Below are positions 1 through 10,249 of a stretch of DNA of 64,000 bases, piece by piece (the first letter of the stretch is position 1; the number at the start of each line of letters is the position of its first letter). The stretch lies in NCBI RefSeq assembly GCF_004353505.1, contig NZ_SMNQ01000002.1, positions 124,001 through 188,000 of the forward strand, read 5' to 3'. The notes below the pieces were generated by a model. That model was not told the DNA's origin, searched no databases, and saw only the letters and a program-made list of their open reading frames with translations. The DNA comes from Streptomyces sp. WAC05374 (GTDB taxonomy: Bacteria > Actinomycetota > Actinomycetes > Streptomycetales > Streptomycetaceae). The translations under genes and the position numbers were made by a program.

Positions 1-1
1 G

Positions 2-874
2 ATCGACAAGACGTCGTCGTTCCTCCCCGAGGGCAACCCGCTGCCCGAGGCCGACCCGTACGGCCGCACGATCCACTTCGGCATCCGCGAGCACGCCATG
101 GCCGCGGAGATGAACGGCATCGCGCTGCACGGCAACACCCGCATCTTCGGCGGCACCTTCCTGGTGTTCTCCGACTACATGCGCAACGCCGTCCGCCTGT
201 CCGCGCTGATGCACCTGCCGGTGACGTACGTGTGGACGCACGACTCCATCGGCCTCGGCGAGGACGGCCCGACGCACCAGCCGGTCGAGCACCTGGCCTC
301 GCTGCGCGCCATCCCGGGCCTGAACATCGTGCGCCCGGCCGACGCCAACGAGACGTCGATCGCCTGGCGCGAGATCCTGCGCCGCTGGACCAAGGAGTTC
401 GGCAAGGGCGCCCCGCACGGTCTGGCGCTCACCCGCCAGGGCGTGCCGACGTACGAGTGGAACGACGACGCCGCCCGCGGTGGCTACGTGATGTTCGACG
501 CCGAAGGCGGCGAGCCGCAGGTGGTGCTGATCGCCACGGGCTCCGAGGTGCACCTGGCCGTCCAGGCGCGCGAGGAGCTCCAGGCCGCCGGCATCCCGAC
601 CCGGGTCGTGTCGATGCCGTCCGTCGAGTGGTTCGAGGAGCAGGACCAGGGGTACCGGGATGCGGTGCTGCCGCCGTCGGTCAAGGCGCGCGTCGCGGTC
701 GAGGCCGGCATCGGCCTGACCTGGCACCGGTACGTCGGTGACGCCGGCCGTGTCGTCTCGCTGGAGCACTTCGGCGCTTCGGCCGACGGCAAGGTGCTCT
801 TCCGGGAGTTCGGCTTCACCGCCGAGGCGGTCGCCGCCGCGGCCAGGGAATCGATCGAAGCCGCAGCGCGCTGA
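2..874 (+). CDS. tkt: Transketolase, C-terminal part (cut by window edge)
   Basis: Transketolase moves two-carbon units between sugar phosphates in the non-oxidative pentose phosphate pathway, using thiamine pyrophosphate. The reading frame is open from base 2 and ends with TGA at 872-874, so only about 290 C-terminal residues are visible. They include the pyrimidine-binding region ([20 protein letters not shown]) and the C-terminal transketolase domain starting near [13 protein letters not shown]. The gene is followed after 35 bases by tal and lies in the tkt-tal-zwf-opcA-pgl order usual in actinomycetes. The identification is firm; the start lies outside the window. Confidence 0.96.
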   Translation: MDKTSSFLPEGNPLPEADPYGRTIHFGIREHAMAAEMNGIALHGNTRIFGGTFLVFSDYMRNAVRLSALMHLPVTYVWTHDSIGLGEDGPTHQPVEHLASLRAIPGLNIVRPADANETSIAWREILRRWTKEFGKGAPHGLALTRQGVPTYEWNDDAARGGYVMFDAEGGEPQVVLIATGSEVHLAVQAREELQAAGIPTRVVSMPSVEWFEEQDQGYRDAVLPPSVKARVAVEAGIGLTWHRYVGDAGRVVSLEHFGASADGKVLFREFGFTAEAVAAAARESIEAAAR

Positions 875-909
875 CGCCGGTATACGAACTAGTAGGAGAT
901 GCAATTCTC

Positions 910-2028
910 ATGACAGACGCACTCAAGCGCCTCTCCGACGAAGGCGTCGCGATCTGGCTGGACGACCTGTCCCGCAAGCGGATCACCACCGGCAACCTCG
1001 CCGAGCTGATCGACCAGCAGCACGTGGTGGGCGTCACCACCAACCCGTCGATCTTCCAGAAGGCGATCTCCGAGGGCCACGGCTACGACCAGCAGCTCTC
1101 GGACCTGGCCGCCCGTGAGGTGACCGTCGAGGAAGCCATCCGCATGATCACCACGGCGGACGTGCGCGACGCCGCCGACATCCTGCGGCCGGTCTTCGAC
1201 GCGACGCAGGGCCAGGACGGTCGCGTGTCGATCGAGGTGGACCCGCGCCTGGCGCACAACACCAAGGCGACCGTTGCCGAGGCCAAGCAGCTCGCGTGGC
1301 TGGTGGACCGGCCGAACACGCTCATCAAGATCCCGGCGACCAAGGCGGGCCTGCCCGCGATCACCGAGGTCATCGGCCTGGGCATCAGCGTCAACGTCAC
1401 GCTGATCTTCTCGCTGGAGCGCTACCGCGCGGTGATGGACGCCTACCTGGCCGGTCTGGAGAAGGCCAAGGAGCGCGGCCTGGACCTGTCGAAGATCCAC
1501 TCCGTGGCGTCCTTCTTCGTGTCCCGCGTGGACACCGAGATCGACAAGCGCCTGGACTCCCTGGGCACCGACGAGGCCAAGGCGCTGCGCGGCAAGGCCG
1601 CCCTCGCCAACGCGCGTCTGGCCTACGAGGCGTACGAGGAGGTGTTCGGCGGCGAGCGCTGGGCGGCGCTGGACAGGGCGCAGGCCAACAAGCAGCGTCC
1701 GCTGTGGGCCTCGACGGGCGTCAAGGACCCGGCGTACAAGGACACGCTGTACGTCGACGACCTGGTCGCCCCGGGCACGGTGAACACCATGCCGGAGGCC
1801 ACCCTGGAGGCCACCGCCGACCACGGCTCGATCACCGGCAACACGATCGCGGGGACGTACGACCAGGCGCGCGCCGACCTCGCGGCCCTCGAGAAGCTCG
1901 GCATCAGCTACGACGACGTCGTGCAGCTCCTGGAGGACGAGGGCGTCGACAAGTTCGAGGCGTCCTGGAACGACCTGCTCAAGTCGACCGAGGCGGAGCT
2001 CAAGCGCCTCGCCCCTTCGGAGGCGTAA
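910..2028 (+). CDS. tal: Transaldolase
   Basis: Transaldolase transfers a dihydroxyacetone unit between sedoheptulose-7-phosphate and glyceraldehyde-3-phosphate. The 372 residues match the long actinobacterial form. [13 protein letters not shown] lies near the N-terminus and [14 protein letters not shown] carries the Schiff-base lysine. An AGGAG at about 892-896 precedes the ATG, a slightly long spacing. It sits in the pentose phosphate operon, 3 bases before the zwf start, which suggests translational coupling. Confidence 0.97.
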   Translation: MTDALKRLSDEGVAIWLDDLSRKRITTGNLAELIDQQHVVGVTTNPSIFQKAISEGHGYDQQLSDLAAREVTVEEAIRMITTADVRDAADILRPVFDATQGQDGRVSIEVDPRLAHNTKATVAEAKQLAWLVDRPNTLIKIPATKAGLPAITEVIGLGISVNVTLIFSLERYRAVMDAYLAGLEKAKERGLDLSKIHSVASFFVSRVDTEIDKRLDSLGTDEAKALRGKAALANARLAYEAYEEVFGGERWAALDRAQANKQRPLWASTGVKDPAYKDTLYVDDLVAPGTVNTMPEATLEATADHGSITGNTIAGTYDQARADLAALEKLGISYDDVVQLLEDEGVDKFEASWNDLLKSTEAELKRLAPSEA

Positions 2029-2031
2029 ACC

Positions 2032-3564
2032 TTGAACGCAGTTCATGGAGCGAATCCGCTCCGTGACGCCGCAGACCGACGGCTCCCGCGCATCGCGGGG
2101 CCGTCGGGTCTGGTGATCTTCGGCGTCACGGGCGATTTGTCCCGGAAAAAGCTGATGCCTGCCGTATACGACCTCGCCAACCGGGGTCTGCTCCCGCCGG
2201 GCTTCTCGCTGATCGGGTTCGCCCGCCGCGAGTGGGCGGACGAGGACTTCGCGGACGAGGTGTACCAGGCCGTCAAGCAGCACGCCCGTACGCCGTTCCG
2301 GGAGGAGGTGTGGCAGCAGCTCAGCCAGGGCATGCGGTTCGTCCAGGGCAACTTCGACGACAACGAGGCGTTCGAGACCCTGAAGAAGACGATGGAGGAG
2401 CTCGACCAGGCGCAGGGCACCGGCGGCAACTTCGCGTTCTACCTCTCCGTACCGCCCAAGTTCTTCCCCGTCGTCGTCCAGCAGCTCAAGAAGCACGGCC
2501 TGGCCGACGAGAAGGGCGACTCCTGGCGGCGCGCGGTCATCGAGAAGCCGTTCGGGCACGACCTGGCCTCCGCCAAGGAGCTCAACGAGATCGTCCACGA
2601 GGTCTTCTCCCCCGACCAGGTCTTCCGCATCGACCACTACCTGGGCAAGGAGACCGTCCAGAACATCCTGGCGCTGCGGTTCGCCAACACGCTCTTCGAG
2701 CCGATCTGGAACCGGTCGTACGTCGACCACGTGCAGATCACGATGGCCGAGGACATCGGCATCGGCGGCCGCGCCGGGTACTACGACGGCATCGGCGCCG
2801 CCCGTGACGTCATCCAGAACCACCTCCTCCAGTTGCTCGCGCTGACCGCCATGGAGGAGCCGGCCTCCTTCGACGCGGACGCGCTCGCCGCCGAGAAGAC
2901 CAAGGTCCTCGGCGCGGTGCGGCTGCCCAAGGACCTCGGCAAGTCGACGGTGCGCGCCCAGTACGCCGCCGGGTGGCAGGGCGGCGCCAAGGCCGTCGGC
3001 TACCTGGAGGAGGAGGGCATCGACCCGCAGTCGAAGACCGACACCTACGCGGCCATCAAGCTGGAGATCGACAACCGCCGCTGGGCGGGTGTCCCCTTCT
3101 ATCTGCGCACCGGCAAGCGGCTCGGCCGCCGGGTCACCGAGATCGCGGTCGTCTTCCAGCGCGCCCCGCACTCCCCGTTCGACCACACGGCGACGGAGGA
3201 GCTGGGACAGAACGCCCTGGTCATCCGCGTCCAGCCGGACGAGGGCGTGACCATGCGGTTCGGCTCGAAGGTGCCGGGGACCTCGATGGAGGTCCGGGAC
3301 GTGTCGATGGACTTCGCGTACGGCGAGTCCTTCACGGAGTCCAGCCCCGAGGCGTACGAGCGGCTCATCCTCGACGTCCTGCTCGGTGACGCCAACCTCT
3401 TCCCGCGCACGGAGGAGGTCGAGCTGTCCTGGCAGATCCTGGACCCGATCGAGCAGTACTGGGACCGGCACGGCAAGCCCGCGCAGTACCAGTCCGGGAC
3501 CTGGGGTCCGGTCGAGGCGGACGAAATGCTCGCACGAGACGGACGGAGCTGGCGCCGGCCATGA
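2032..3564 (+). CDS. zwf: Glucose-6-phosphate 1-dehydrogenase
   Basis: This enzyme oxidises glucose-6-phosphate to 6-phosphogluconolactone with NADP+, the entry step of the oxidative pentose phosphate pathway. Visible motifs are the Rossmann segment VIFGVTGDLSRKKL and the active-site segment RIDHYLGKE. At 510 residues it has normal family length. The start is a TTG at 2032, three bases after tal; the nearby ATG at 2045 is out of frame, and the conserved N-terminus begins close to this TTG. The 3' end overlaps opcA by four bases (ATGA), so the two are probably translationally coupled. Confidence 0.97.
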   Translation: MNAVHGANPLRDAADRRLPRIAGPSGLVIFGVTGDLSRKKLMPAVYDLANRGLLPPGFSLIGFARREWADEDFADEVYQAVKQHARTPFREEVWQQLSQGMRFVQGNFDDNEAFETLKKTMEELDQAQGTGGNFAFYLSVPPKFFPVVVQQLKKHGLADEKGDSWRRAVIEKPFGHDLASAKELNEIVHEVFSPDQVFRIDHYLGKETVQNILALRFANTLFEPIWNRSYVDHVQITMAEDIGIGGRAGYYDGIGAARDVIQNHLLQLLALTAMEEPASFDADALAAEKTKVLGAVRLPKDLGKSTVRAQYAAGWQGGAKAVGYLEEEGIDPQSKTDTYAAIKLEIDNRRWAGVPFYLRTGKRLGRRVTEIAVVFQRAPHSPFDHTATEELGQNALVIRVQPDEGVTMRFGSKVPGTSMEVRDVSMDFAYGESFTESSPEAYERLILDVLLGDANLFPRTEEVELSWQILDPIEQYWDRHGKPAQYQSGTWGPVEADEMLARDGRSWRRP

Positions 3565-4640
3565 AGATCGACCTTACGGACACCACATCCAGCAAGATCA
3601 ACAAGGCGCTGGTGCAGGGGCGGCGGGCGATCGGCACCCCGGCCGTCGGCATGGTGCTCACCCTGGTCATCGTCACGGACGAGGAGAACGCGTACGACGC
3701 GCTCAAGGCCGCCAACGAGGCGTCCCGCGAGCACCCGTCGCGCACCCTGGTCGTCATCAAGCGCGTCTCGCGCTCGCCGCGCGACCGGGCCAAGGCGCGC
3801 CTGGACGCCGAGGTGCGGGTGGGCGCCGACGCGGGCACCGGCGAGACGGTGGTACTGCGGCTGTACGGCGAGGTCATCGACCACGCCCAGTCCGTGGTGC
3901 TGCCGCTGCTGCTGCCGGACGCCCCGGTGGTCGTCTGGTGGCCGGTGGGCGCGCCCACCGACCCGGCGAAGGACCCGCTGGGCTCCCTCGGGCAGCGGCG
4001 CGTCACCGACACGTACGCCTCCGAGCACCCGGTGCGCGAGCTCGCGGCGCGCGCCGCCGCCTACACGCCGGGTGACACGGACCTGTCCTGGACCCGGATC
4101 ACCCCGTGGCGTTCGATGCTGGCGGCGGCCCTGGACCAGGTCACCTGCGAGGTCACCTCGGCCGAGGTGGAGGGCGAGGGGTTCAACCCGAGCGTCGAGC
4201 TGCTGGCCATGTGGCTGGCGGACCGGCTGAAGATCCGGGTGAAGCGTTCGGCGTCGGCCGGGCCCGGTCTGACCGCCGTACGGATGGAGACCACCTGCGG
4301 CCCCATCGTGCTGCACCGGCCGGACGCCTCGCTGGCCACGCTGTGCATCGAGGGGCAGCCGGACCGCGCGGTGGCGCTCAAGCGCCGCGAGACGTCCGAG
4401 CTGATCGCCGAGGAACTGCGGCGCCTGGACCCGGACGACACCTACGCGTCGGTGCTGCGGTACGGCGTGGAGCGGCTGGACCAGGCGGACCGGCCGGAGG
4501 AGCCCGGGGACCCGGATGGGTCGTCCGCGCCCGAGGGGTCCGCCGACGATGCGTCGGCCCCGTCGGAGGAGTCGTCGGCGAAGCCCGCCGCGAAGAAGGC
4601 CGCGGCCAAGTCGCCGGCCAAGAAGGCGGCGGCCAAGTGA
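3561..4640 (+). CDS. opcA: Glucose-6-phosphate dehydrogenase assembly protein OpcA
   Basis: OpcA is needed for full activity of Zwf in actinobacteria and cyanobacteria and is an accessory subunit rather than an enzyme. The protein has 359 residues. The body carries typical OpcA segments such as VVWWPVGAPTDPAKDPLG. The last ~50 residues are a low-complexity Ser/Pro/Glu linker followed by an Ala-Lys tail made of repeated AAKKAAAK-like blocks, resembling histone H1 tails. It overlaps zwf by 4 bases upstream and pgl by 4 bases downstream. The body is secure; the role of the basic tail is unknown. Confidence 0.95.
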   Translation: MKIDLTDTTSSKINKALVQGRRAIGTPAVGMVLTLVIVTDEENAYDALKAANEASREHPSRTLVVIKRVSRSPRDRAKARLDAEVRVGADAGTGETVVLRLYGEVIDHAQSVVLPLLLPDAPVVVWWPVGAPTDPAKDPLGSLGQRRVTDTYASEHPVRELAARAAAYTPGDTDLSWTRITPWRSMLAAALDQVTCEVTSAEVEGEGFNPSVELLAMWLADRLKIRVKRSASAGPGLTAVRMETTCGPIVLHRPDASLATLCIEGQPDRAVALKRRETSELIAEELRRLDPDDTYASVLRYGVERLDQADRPEEPGDPDGSSAPEGSADDASAPSEESSAKPAAKKAAAKSPAKKAAAK

Positions 4641-5443
4641 GCGCTCCGCAGCTCGTCGTGCACCGCGACAAGGAGCTGATGGCCCAGGCAGCCGCGGCCC
4701 GGCTGATCACGAGGATCGTGGACGCCCAGGCCGCCCGCGGCACCGCCTCGGTCGTCCTGACGGGTGGCCGCAACGGCAACGGCCTGCTGGCCGCGCTGCG
4801 TTCGTCCCCCGCCCGGGACGCGGTCGACTGGTCGCGCCTGGACCTGTGGTGGGGTGACGAGCGGTTCCTCCCGGAGGGCGACCCCGACCGGAACGACACC
4901 CAGGCCCGCCAGGCGCTGCTCGACAGCGTCCCGCTGGACCCGGCGCGGGTGCACACCATGCCGGTGGCGGGCGGCGCGCACGGCATGGACGCGGACGCCG
5001 CGGCCGCCGCGTACGCGGCCGAACTGGCCGCCGCGGCCGGGCCGGAGCCCTGTCGATCAGCGGCTGCCGCCGCGGGCGCCCCGGTGCCGGAGTTCGACGT
5101 CCTGATGCTGGGCGTCGGGCCCGACACCCATGTGGCCTCCCTCTTCCCGGAGCTTCCGGCGGTACGGGAGACCGAGCTGACGGTGGTGGGCGTCCACGGC
5201 GCGCCCAAGCCGCCGCCGACCCGCATATCGCTGACGCTCCCGGCCATCCGGGCGGCGCGTGAGGTGTGGCTGCTGGCGGCGGGCGAGGACAAGGCGCAGG
5301 CGGCGGCGATCGCGCTGTCGGGCGCCGGCGAGGTCCAGGCCCCGGCCGCCGGCGCGTACGGCAGGTCGCGGACGCTGTGGCTGCTGGACCGGGCGGCGGC
5401 CGCGCGGCTCCCGGGCGCCCTGTACTCGCCGGCGACTCCGTGA
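4637..5443 (+). CDS. pgl: 6-phosphogluconolactonase
   Basis: This enzyme hydrolyses 6-phosphogluconolactone to 6-phosphogluconate, the step after Zwf. I chose the GTG at 4637, which overlaps the opcA stop (GTGA) and begins SAPQLVVHRDKELMAQAAA; the open frame extends further upstream only as a shadow of opcA. The 268-residue product shows the SugI/DevB-family segments VVLTGGRNGNGLLAAL, WWGDERFLPEGDPDRND and DVLMLGVGPDTHVASLFP. It is the last gene of the operon and is followed by a strong hairpin. Confidence 0.96.
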   Translation: MSAPQLVVHRDKELMAQAAAARLITRIVDAQAARGTASVVLTGGRNGNGLLAALRSSPARDAVDWSRLDLWWGDERFLPEGDPDRNDTQARQALLDSVPLDPARVHTMPVAGGAHGMDADAAAAAYAAELAAAAGPEPCRSAAAAAGAPVPEFDVLMLGVGPDTHVASLFPELPAVRETELTVVGVHGAPKPPPTRISLTLPAIRAAREVWLLAAGEDKAQAAAIALSGAGEVQAPAAGAYGRSRTLWLLDRAAAARLPGALYSPATP

Positions 5444-5479
5444 CGGTACGTCCCTGACGGTGGTTCGCCCGTGGGCGAC

Positions 5480-5515
5480 GAGGCCCGGCTCACCCTTCGT
5501 GGCGGGCCGGGCCTC
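5480..5515. terminator. Hairpin between convergent pgl and poly-gamma-glutamate hydrolase-like gene
   Basis: A perfect 10-bp stem (GAGGCCCGGC at 5480-5489 with GCCGGGCCTC at 5506-5515) with a 16-base loop lies between the two converging genes. There is no clear T-tract, which is common for Streptomyces terminators. It could act in both directions. Confidence 0.7.
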
Positions 5516-5529
5516 GGTCGTCGGCGGGG

Positions 5530-6393
5530 TCAGAGGACGACCTGGTCGGCGTCCTTCTCGAGGGTGGCGATCGCGGCACGGCACGCCCCGACGAACCGGT
5601 CGAAGACCTCCGTCGTGCTGCCGGCCCGCCCCGCGCGGGTGTTGACGGTGAACATCGCGGCCCGCAGCTCGGTGGTCAGCTCCAACTGGCCGCCCTTGGC
5701 GAGCATGGTGCGGTTGCAGGGGTTGTCCGGGTTGATGCCGGCCAGGTCGCGGACCTCGGGGTCGTTGCCGTCCCGCCAGGCGATCCCGGCCTTGCCGAAC
5801 TCCGCCTTCAGGAGCGTCTTGAACCGCTCGTTGAGCCCGCCGACGACCACCGCCCGCGGGTCGGCGGTCCCCGCCTGGGCCGCCGTGCAGCCGTGCAGGC
5901 TCAGGACGTTGAGGCTGCCGCGCGCCATGGAGAGGGCGACGTGGTCGTCGTTGTTCTTCGCCGTGACGTGCAGCTCACGGTTGTTGGAGGAGCGCAGGCC
6001 CTCGAACATCCAGTAGTCGTGCACCCCGAGGCCGTCCTGGAGCGGCGCGAGGGTGGCGGGGTGGTACCCGGCGATGCCGAGGCACAGTTCGGAGGTGCCC
6101 GTCTCGATGCCGCCCCCGTGCATGGCCATGATCGTGGTGCGCTGGTACGGGCTTCTCTCGGCGAGACCGGTGTCCAGGCACTCGTGCCGCTTGTAGCGGC
6201 GGGCGAACTCGGTGCCCTCCTTGCCGGCCAGCTTGGTGTAGAGGTCGGTGTTGGAGGTGTAGAGGTCGAACTCGTCGGTCGCGTACGCCGGGGAGGCGGC
6301 CACGCCGCCCAGCAGCGGGCCGCTGACGGCGGCGGTGGCGAGTGCGGCGAGGACCGTACGACGGTTGGTGTGGGTCATACCCGTCATGATCAT
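5530..6393 (-). CDS. Secreted poly-gamma-glutamate hydrolase family protein
   Basis: The 287-residue protein resembles the phage-derived poly-gamma-glutamate hydrolases (YjqB/PghP-like zinc enzymes). The segment TIMAMHGGGIETGTSELCLGI, with H92 and E96 numbered from the first Met, matches the metal-binding motif. The N-terminus contains NRRTVLAALATAA, a twin-arginine-like n-region with a hydrophobic core, followed by an AYA-type cleavage site. Starts at 6393, 6387 and 6378 are all possible, and none has a convincing ribosome site. It converges with pgl. The likely role is extracellular degradation of poly-gamma-glutamate capsules, inferred from the family only. Confidence 0.82.
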   Translation of the reverse strand: MIMTGMTHTNRRTVLAALATAAVSGPLLGGVAASPAYATDEFDLYTSNTDLYTKLAGKEGTEFARRYKRHECLDTGLAERSPYQRTTIMAMHGGGIETGTSELCLGIAGYHPATLAPLQDGLGVHDYWMFEGLRSSNNRELHVTAKNNDDHVALSMARGSLNVLSLHGCTAAQAGTADPRAVVVGGLNERFKTLLKAEFGKAGIAWRDGNDPEVRDLAGINPDNPCNRTMLAKGGQLELTTELRAAMFTVNTRAGRAGSTTEVFDRFVGACRAAIATLEKDADQVVL

Positions 6394-6436
6394 CGCACCG
6401 GACCCGTTCCGGGGACCGCCGGCGCTGTGCGGTGCG

Positions 6437-8086
6437 TCACCGGCCGTGCGGTGCGTCCCGTTCGAGGAACGGCTCCAGCAGACCGGGGACGGCCGTGGCG
6501 GCGAAGCCGAGCCCTTCGCCCGCGTCCGCGTCGTGCACGTCGTACGCGCCCGCTCCCGCCGCCGTCGTGGCGGTCAGCGTGATCAGGCCGGCGCGGCGCT
6601 GGGTGTACGACTGCCTGACCGTCCAGCCGATGACGCCGCCCCGCTGGAGGGCCACGGTGGCACGGCGGGCGGTCCCGGAGCGGGTGACCAGGTACGCGCC
6701 GCTGAGCCCGTGGCCCAGGCCGCGGTACGCGTCGAGGGCGAGGAGCACCGCGAGGGGCGGGAGCACCAGGGCGCAGGCCCCGGCGACGTACAGCAGGACA
6801 TCGGTGAGCAGGGCACCGAGGACGGCGAGGACCACGACGGGAAGCAGCGCGGCCGCCACGGCCCACCGCAGCCGCCGGGTGCGGGCCGCGCGGGGATGGC
6901 TGGTGAGCCGCGCGCCGGTGGGCGGGGCCGCCTCGCGGAGCACCCGCGCGGCCACGTCGTCCGCCACGGCGCGGGGCACGGCGGGGAGCAGCGTCCTGTG
7001 GTCGGCGTGCTGGTCCTCCTCGGCCTCGGCGAGGCCGGTGGCGACCGCGTCGACCCGGGCGGCCCCGCTGAGCCGGGCGCCCAGCGGTTCGACCAGCTCC
7101 ACTCCGCGCAGGCGCCGCTCCTCGATGGATATCGACCGGGTGGTGAGCAGTCCGCGCCGCACCCGGAGCGTGCCGCCCGGCTCGCGCTCCAGCCGGTAGT
7201 TCCACCACATCTCGACCCACAGGCCGAGCGCGCCGACAGCGCCCGCGAGCAGGACGACCGCGGCGACGGCCGGGACGATCCACCCGACGGGCGTGCCCCG
7301 GAACCGGTCGCCCACCCAGTCGATGACCTCGTCCTGGGCGCCGAACCACTCGCTGACCTGCATCACGCCACCCGCCGCCGCACCGCCGAGCAGCGGGGCG
7401 ACGAAGGACAGCGGGGCGTACCGGAGCCAGCGGGGGTCCAGGGCCGCCAGCTCGCCGTCCCGGTGGCCGTCCCCGTCCGCCGCCGGCGGCCGCCCGAGCA
7501 GTTCGCGGCGCAGCCGCTCGCCCTCCGCCCTGCTGACCGGGTGCAGTTCCAGCGTGGACTCGCCCCCACCGGTGTGCTCGCCGGTCCCCATCCGCACCTT
7601 CACCAGGCCGAGGACGCGCAGCAGCGGACTGGCCGTCAGGTCGACACTGCGTATGCGTTCCCGGGCCAGGGAGCGGCGCTTGACCAGCAGCAGCCCGGTG
7701 TGGAGCTCGGCGCGCTCGGGGCCGATGCGGTAGCGCGTGCGGCTCCAGCGCAGGTACTCCACCGCCGCCCCGCCCACCACGAGCAGCACGCCCCCGGCGA
7801 GCAGCAGGAGCGTGCGCGTGCCGTGTCCGGCACCGAACCAGGCACCGCCGCTCAGCCCGAACAGGACCGGCACGCAGACACCGCAGGCGACCCCGGCCAT
7901 GACCAGCGCGGTCAGGGGCACGGCCCGCCTGTCGAGCCGCAGCCACCCTTCGGTCCCATGCGAACCCTCCCCCGGGCCGGAAGGACCGCGCGTACCCTCC
8001 GGGCCGGCCGTGTCACGCGCCGCCCCCGCGCCGGCCGTACCGTCGTAACGTGCCGTGCCGCCGGTACCGGTGTTCGGGCCGCTCAT
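6437..8086 (-). CDS. PH-domain (bPH2) membrane protein, YdbT-like
   Basis: The start at 8086 overlaps the stop of the upstream gene (ATGA), giving 549 residues; the open frame upstream of it is a shadow. After a Gly-rich leader there are two transmembrane segments (near PLTALVMAGVACGVCVPVLFG and TLLLLAGGVLLVVGGAA) and a bacterial PH-like domain (YRIGPERAELHTGLLL ... ERIRSVDLTASPLLRVLGL). A second membrane pair and PH-like repeat follow (MWWNYRLEREPGGTLRVRRG ... RSISIEERRLRG), then a third. This is the usual partner of the small PH protein encoded just before it. The function of YdbS/YdbT pairs is not settled. Confidence 0.88.
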   Translation of the reverse strand: MSGPNTGTGGTARYDGTAGAGAARDTAGPEGTRGPSGPGEGSHGTEGWLRLDRRAVPLTALVMAGVACGVCVPVLFGLSGGAWFGAGHGTRTLLLLAGGVLLVVGGAAVEYLRWSRTRYRIGPERAELHTGLLLVKRRSLARERIRSVDLTASPLLRVLGLVKVRMGTGEHTGGGESTLELHPVSRAEGERLRRELLGRPPAADGDGHRDGELAALDPRWLRYAPLSFVAPLLGGAAAGGVMQVSEWFGAQDEVIDWVGDRFRGTPVGWIVPAVAAVVLLAGAVGALGLWVEMWWNYRLEREPGGTLRVRRGLLTTRSISIEERRLRGVELVEPLGARLSGAARVDAVATGLAEAEEDQHADHRTLLPAVPRAVADDVAARVLREAAPPTGARLTSHPRAARTRRLRWAVAAALLPVVVLAVLGALLTDVLLYVAGACALVLPPLAVLLALDAYRGLGHGLSGAYLVTRSGTARRATVALQRGGVIGWTVRQSYTQRRAGLITLTATTAAGAGAYDVHDADAGEGLGFAATAVPGLLEPFLERDAPHGR

Positions 8087-8583
8087 GTCGCGTCCCCGGG
8101 CGTGGCCTGGGTGATGCGGGTGAGCCGCTCGGCGAGCCCCGCGGCCAGCTCGTGGTCGAGGCCCTCGATCCGGATGGCGCCCTTGGCGGAAGCGGTGGTC
8201 ACGGTGACCGTGGCCAGCCCGAACGCCTGCTCCAGCGGCCCGCGTACGGTGTCCACGGTCTGGATGCGGGACATGGGGGCGACCCGCCACTCCTGCCAGA
8301 AGGCGCCGGTCCTGACGTAGACGGCGTCGTCCGTGACCTCCCAGCGGTGGACCCGGAACCACCAGCGGGGGAGGAACGCGGTGCAGGCGAGCCCGGCCAC
8401 GGCCACGATCCCGGCGGGCAGCCACAGCCAGAACCGGGCCGGCCCGATCAGCGCGCCCAGCACGGCCGGTACCGCCACGCCCACGGCGGTCAGCAGCAGC
8501 CACTGCGTCCGCCACCAGCCGACGGCCCGCCGGTCGAGCGTGTTCTTCGGCGGCCGCAGCCGCACCGCGTCCTCCCCCGTCAC
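8083..8583 (-). CDS. PH-domain (bPH2) membrane protein, YdbS-like
   Basis: A 166-residue protein with two adjacent membrane spans (about residues 27-70) followed by one bacterial PH-like domain. The conserved segment runs through VTDDAVYVRTGAFWQEWRVAPM and RIQTVDTVRGPLEQAFGLATV. The GTG start at 8583 lies 4 bases after the pgi stop. The end overlaps the larger PH protein by four bases, so the two are very probably made together as a membrane complex. Membership is clear; the role is unknown. Confidence 0.88.
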   Translation of the reverse strand: MTGEDAVRLRPPKNTLDRRAVGWWRTQWLLLTAVGVAVPAVLGALIGPARFWLWLPAGIVAVAGLACTAFLPRWWFRVHRWEVTDDAVYVRTGAFWQEWRVAPMSRIQTVDTVRGPLEQAFGLATVTVTTASAKGAIRIEGLDHELAAGLAERLTRITQATPGDAT

Positions 8584-8587
8584 CGGA

Positions 8588-10249
8588 TCACCTGCCGCGC
8601 AGCGTCCGGTACCGGTCGGCCAGCGCCGCGGTCGAGCTGTCCAGCCGCTCGCCGCCCTCGCCGGCGGTCAGCACGGGCTCGATCCGCTTGGCCAGCACCT
8701 TGCCGAGCTCGACGCCCCACTGGTCGAAGGAGTCGATGTTCCAGATGGCGCCCTGGACGAACACCTTGTGCTCGTACAGCGCGATGAGCTGGCCCAGCAC
8801 CGACGGCGTCAGCTCGTCCGCGAGGATCGTGGTGGTGGGGTGGTTGCCGCGGAAGGTCTTGTGCGGCACCAGCTCCTCCGCCACGCCCTCGGCACGGACC
8901 TCGTCGGGCGTCTTGCCGAAGGCGAGCGCCTGGGTCTGGGCGAAGAAGTTGGCCATCAGCAGGTCGTGCTGGGGCACCAGCCCCGGCGCCAGGTCGGCGA
9001 CCGGCCTGGCGAAGCCGATGAAGTCGGCCGGGATGACCTTGGTGCCCTGGTGGATCAACTGGTAGTAGGCGTGCTGCCCGTTCGTACCCGGGGTGCCCCA
9101 GACGACCGGGCCGGTCTGCCAGTCCACGGGGTTGCCGTCGCGGTCGACCGACTTGCCGTTGGACTCCATGTCGAGCTGCTGGAGGTACGCCGTGAACTTC
9201 GACAGGTAGTGGCTGTACGGCAGGACGGCGTGGGACTGGGCGTCGAAGAAGGCCCCGTACCAGACGCCCAGCAGGCCGAGAAGCAGCGGCGCGTTCTCCT
9301 CGGGCGGGGCGGTGCGGAAGTGCTCGTCCACGAGGTGGAAGCCGTCGAGCATCTCCCGGAACCGGTCGGGACCGATAGCGATCATCAGGGAGAGCCCGAT
9401 GGCCGAGTCGTACGAGTAGCGTCCGCCGACCCAGTCCCAGAACTCGAACATGTTGGCCGTGTCGATGCCGAAGTCCTCGACCTTGCCGGCGTTGGTCGAC
9501 AGGGCCACGAAGTGCTTGGCGACGGCCTCCTGACCGGCTCCCAGCCCCGTCAGGAGCCAGTCGCGGGCGGAGGTGGCGTTGGTGATGGTCTCGATGGTGG
9601 TGAACGTCTTGGAGGCGATGATGAACAGCGTCTCGGCCGGGTCCAGGTCCCGGACCGCCTCGTGCAGATCGGCGCCGTCCACGTTGGAGACGAAACGGAA
9701 CGTCAGGTCCCGCCGGGTGTAGGAGCGCAGCACCTCGTACGCCATCGCCGGGCCGAGGTCGGAGCCGCCGATACCGATGTTGACGACGTTCTTGATGGGC
9801 CTGCCGGTGTGGCCGGTCCACTCGCCGGAGCGGATCCGTTCCGAGAAGGCGGCCATCCGGTCGAGCACCGCGTGCACCGCGGGCACCACGTTCTCGCCGT
9901 CGACCTCGACCACGGCCTCACGGGGGGCGCGCAGCGCCGTGTGCAGGACCGCCCGGTCCTCCGTGGTGTTGATCTTGTCTCCGCGGAACATGGCGTCCCG
10001 CAGCTCCGCCACCCCGGTCGCGCCGGCCAGCTCGCGCAGCAGCCGCAGCGTCTCGTCGGTGACCAGGTGCTTGGAGTAGTCCAGATACAGGTCGCCGACC
10101 CGCAGCGTGTACGCGGTGCCCCGCGCCGGGTCGGCGGCGAACAGTTCGCGCAGATGCGTCTGCCCGAGCTGCTCCCGGTGCTTGCCGAGGGCCGTCCACT
10201 CGGGCATCCGGTTGAGCCTCGCGCGGCTTTCTGCATTCATCTCGGACAT
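8588..10249 (-). CDS. pgi: Glucose-6-phosphate isomerase
   Basis: Interconverts glucose-6-phosphate and fructose-6-phosphate, linking glycolysis to the pentose phosphate genes at the start of the window. The family signatures are visible: [40 protein letters not shown] and, near the end, [11 protein letters not shown] start at the ATG at 10249 (MSEMNAESR), giving 553 residues; the ATG nine bases later is an alternative. The frame continues upstream but shadows the next gene. A normal-length long-form GPI. Confidence 0.97.
   Translation of the reverse strand: MSEMNAESRARLNRMPEWTALGKHREQLGQTHLRELFAADPARGTAYTLRVGDLYLDYSKHLVTDETLRLLRELAGATGVAELRDAMFRGDKINTTEDRAVLHTALRAPREAVVEVDGENVVPAVHAVLDRMAAFSERIRSGEWTGHTGRPIKNVVNIGIGGSDLGPAMAYEVLRSYTRRDLTFRFVSNVDGADLHEAVRDLDPAETLFIIASKTFTTIETITNATSARDWLLTGLGAGQEAVAKHFVALSTNAGKVEDFGIDTANMFEFWDWVGGRYSYDSAIGLSLMIAIGPDRFREMLDGFHLVDEHFRTAPPEENAPLLLGLLGVWYGAFFDAQSHAVLPYSHYLSKFTAYLQQLDMESNGKSVDRDGNPVDWQTGPVVWGTPGTNGQHAYYQLIHQGTKVIPADFIGFARPVADLAPGLVPQHDLLMANFFAQTQALAFGKTPDEVRAEGVAEELVPHKTFRGNHPTTTILADELTPSVLGQLIALYEHKVFVQGAIWNIDSFDQWGVELGKVLAKRIEPVLTAGEGGERLDSSTAALADRYRTLRGR

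Noticed and set aside
889-3471. 860-residue antisense open frame over tal and zwf
   Set aside because: It is a high-GC shadow with Val/Asp/Arg/Leu-biased composition and no homology; the opposite strand holds two clear enzymes.
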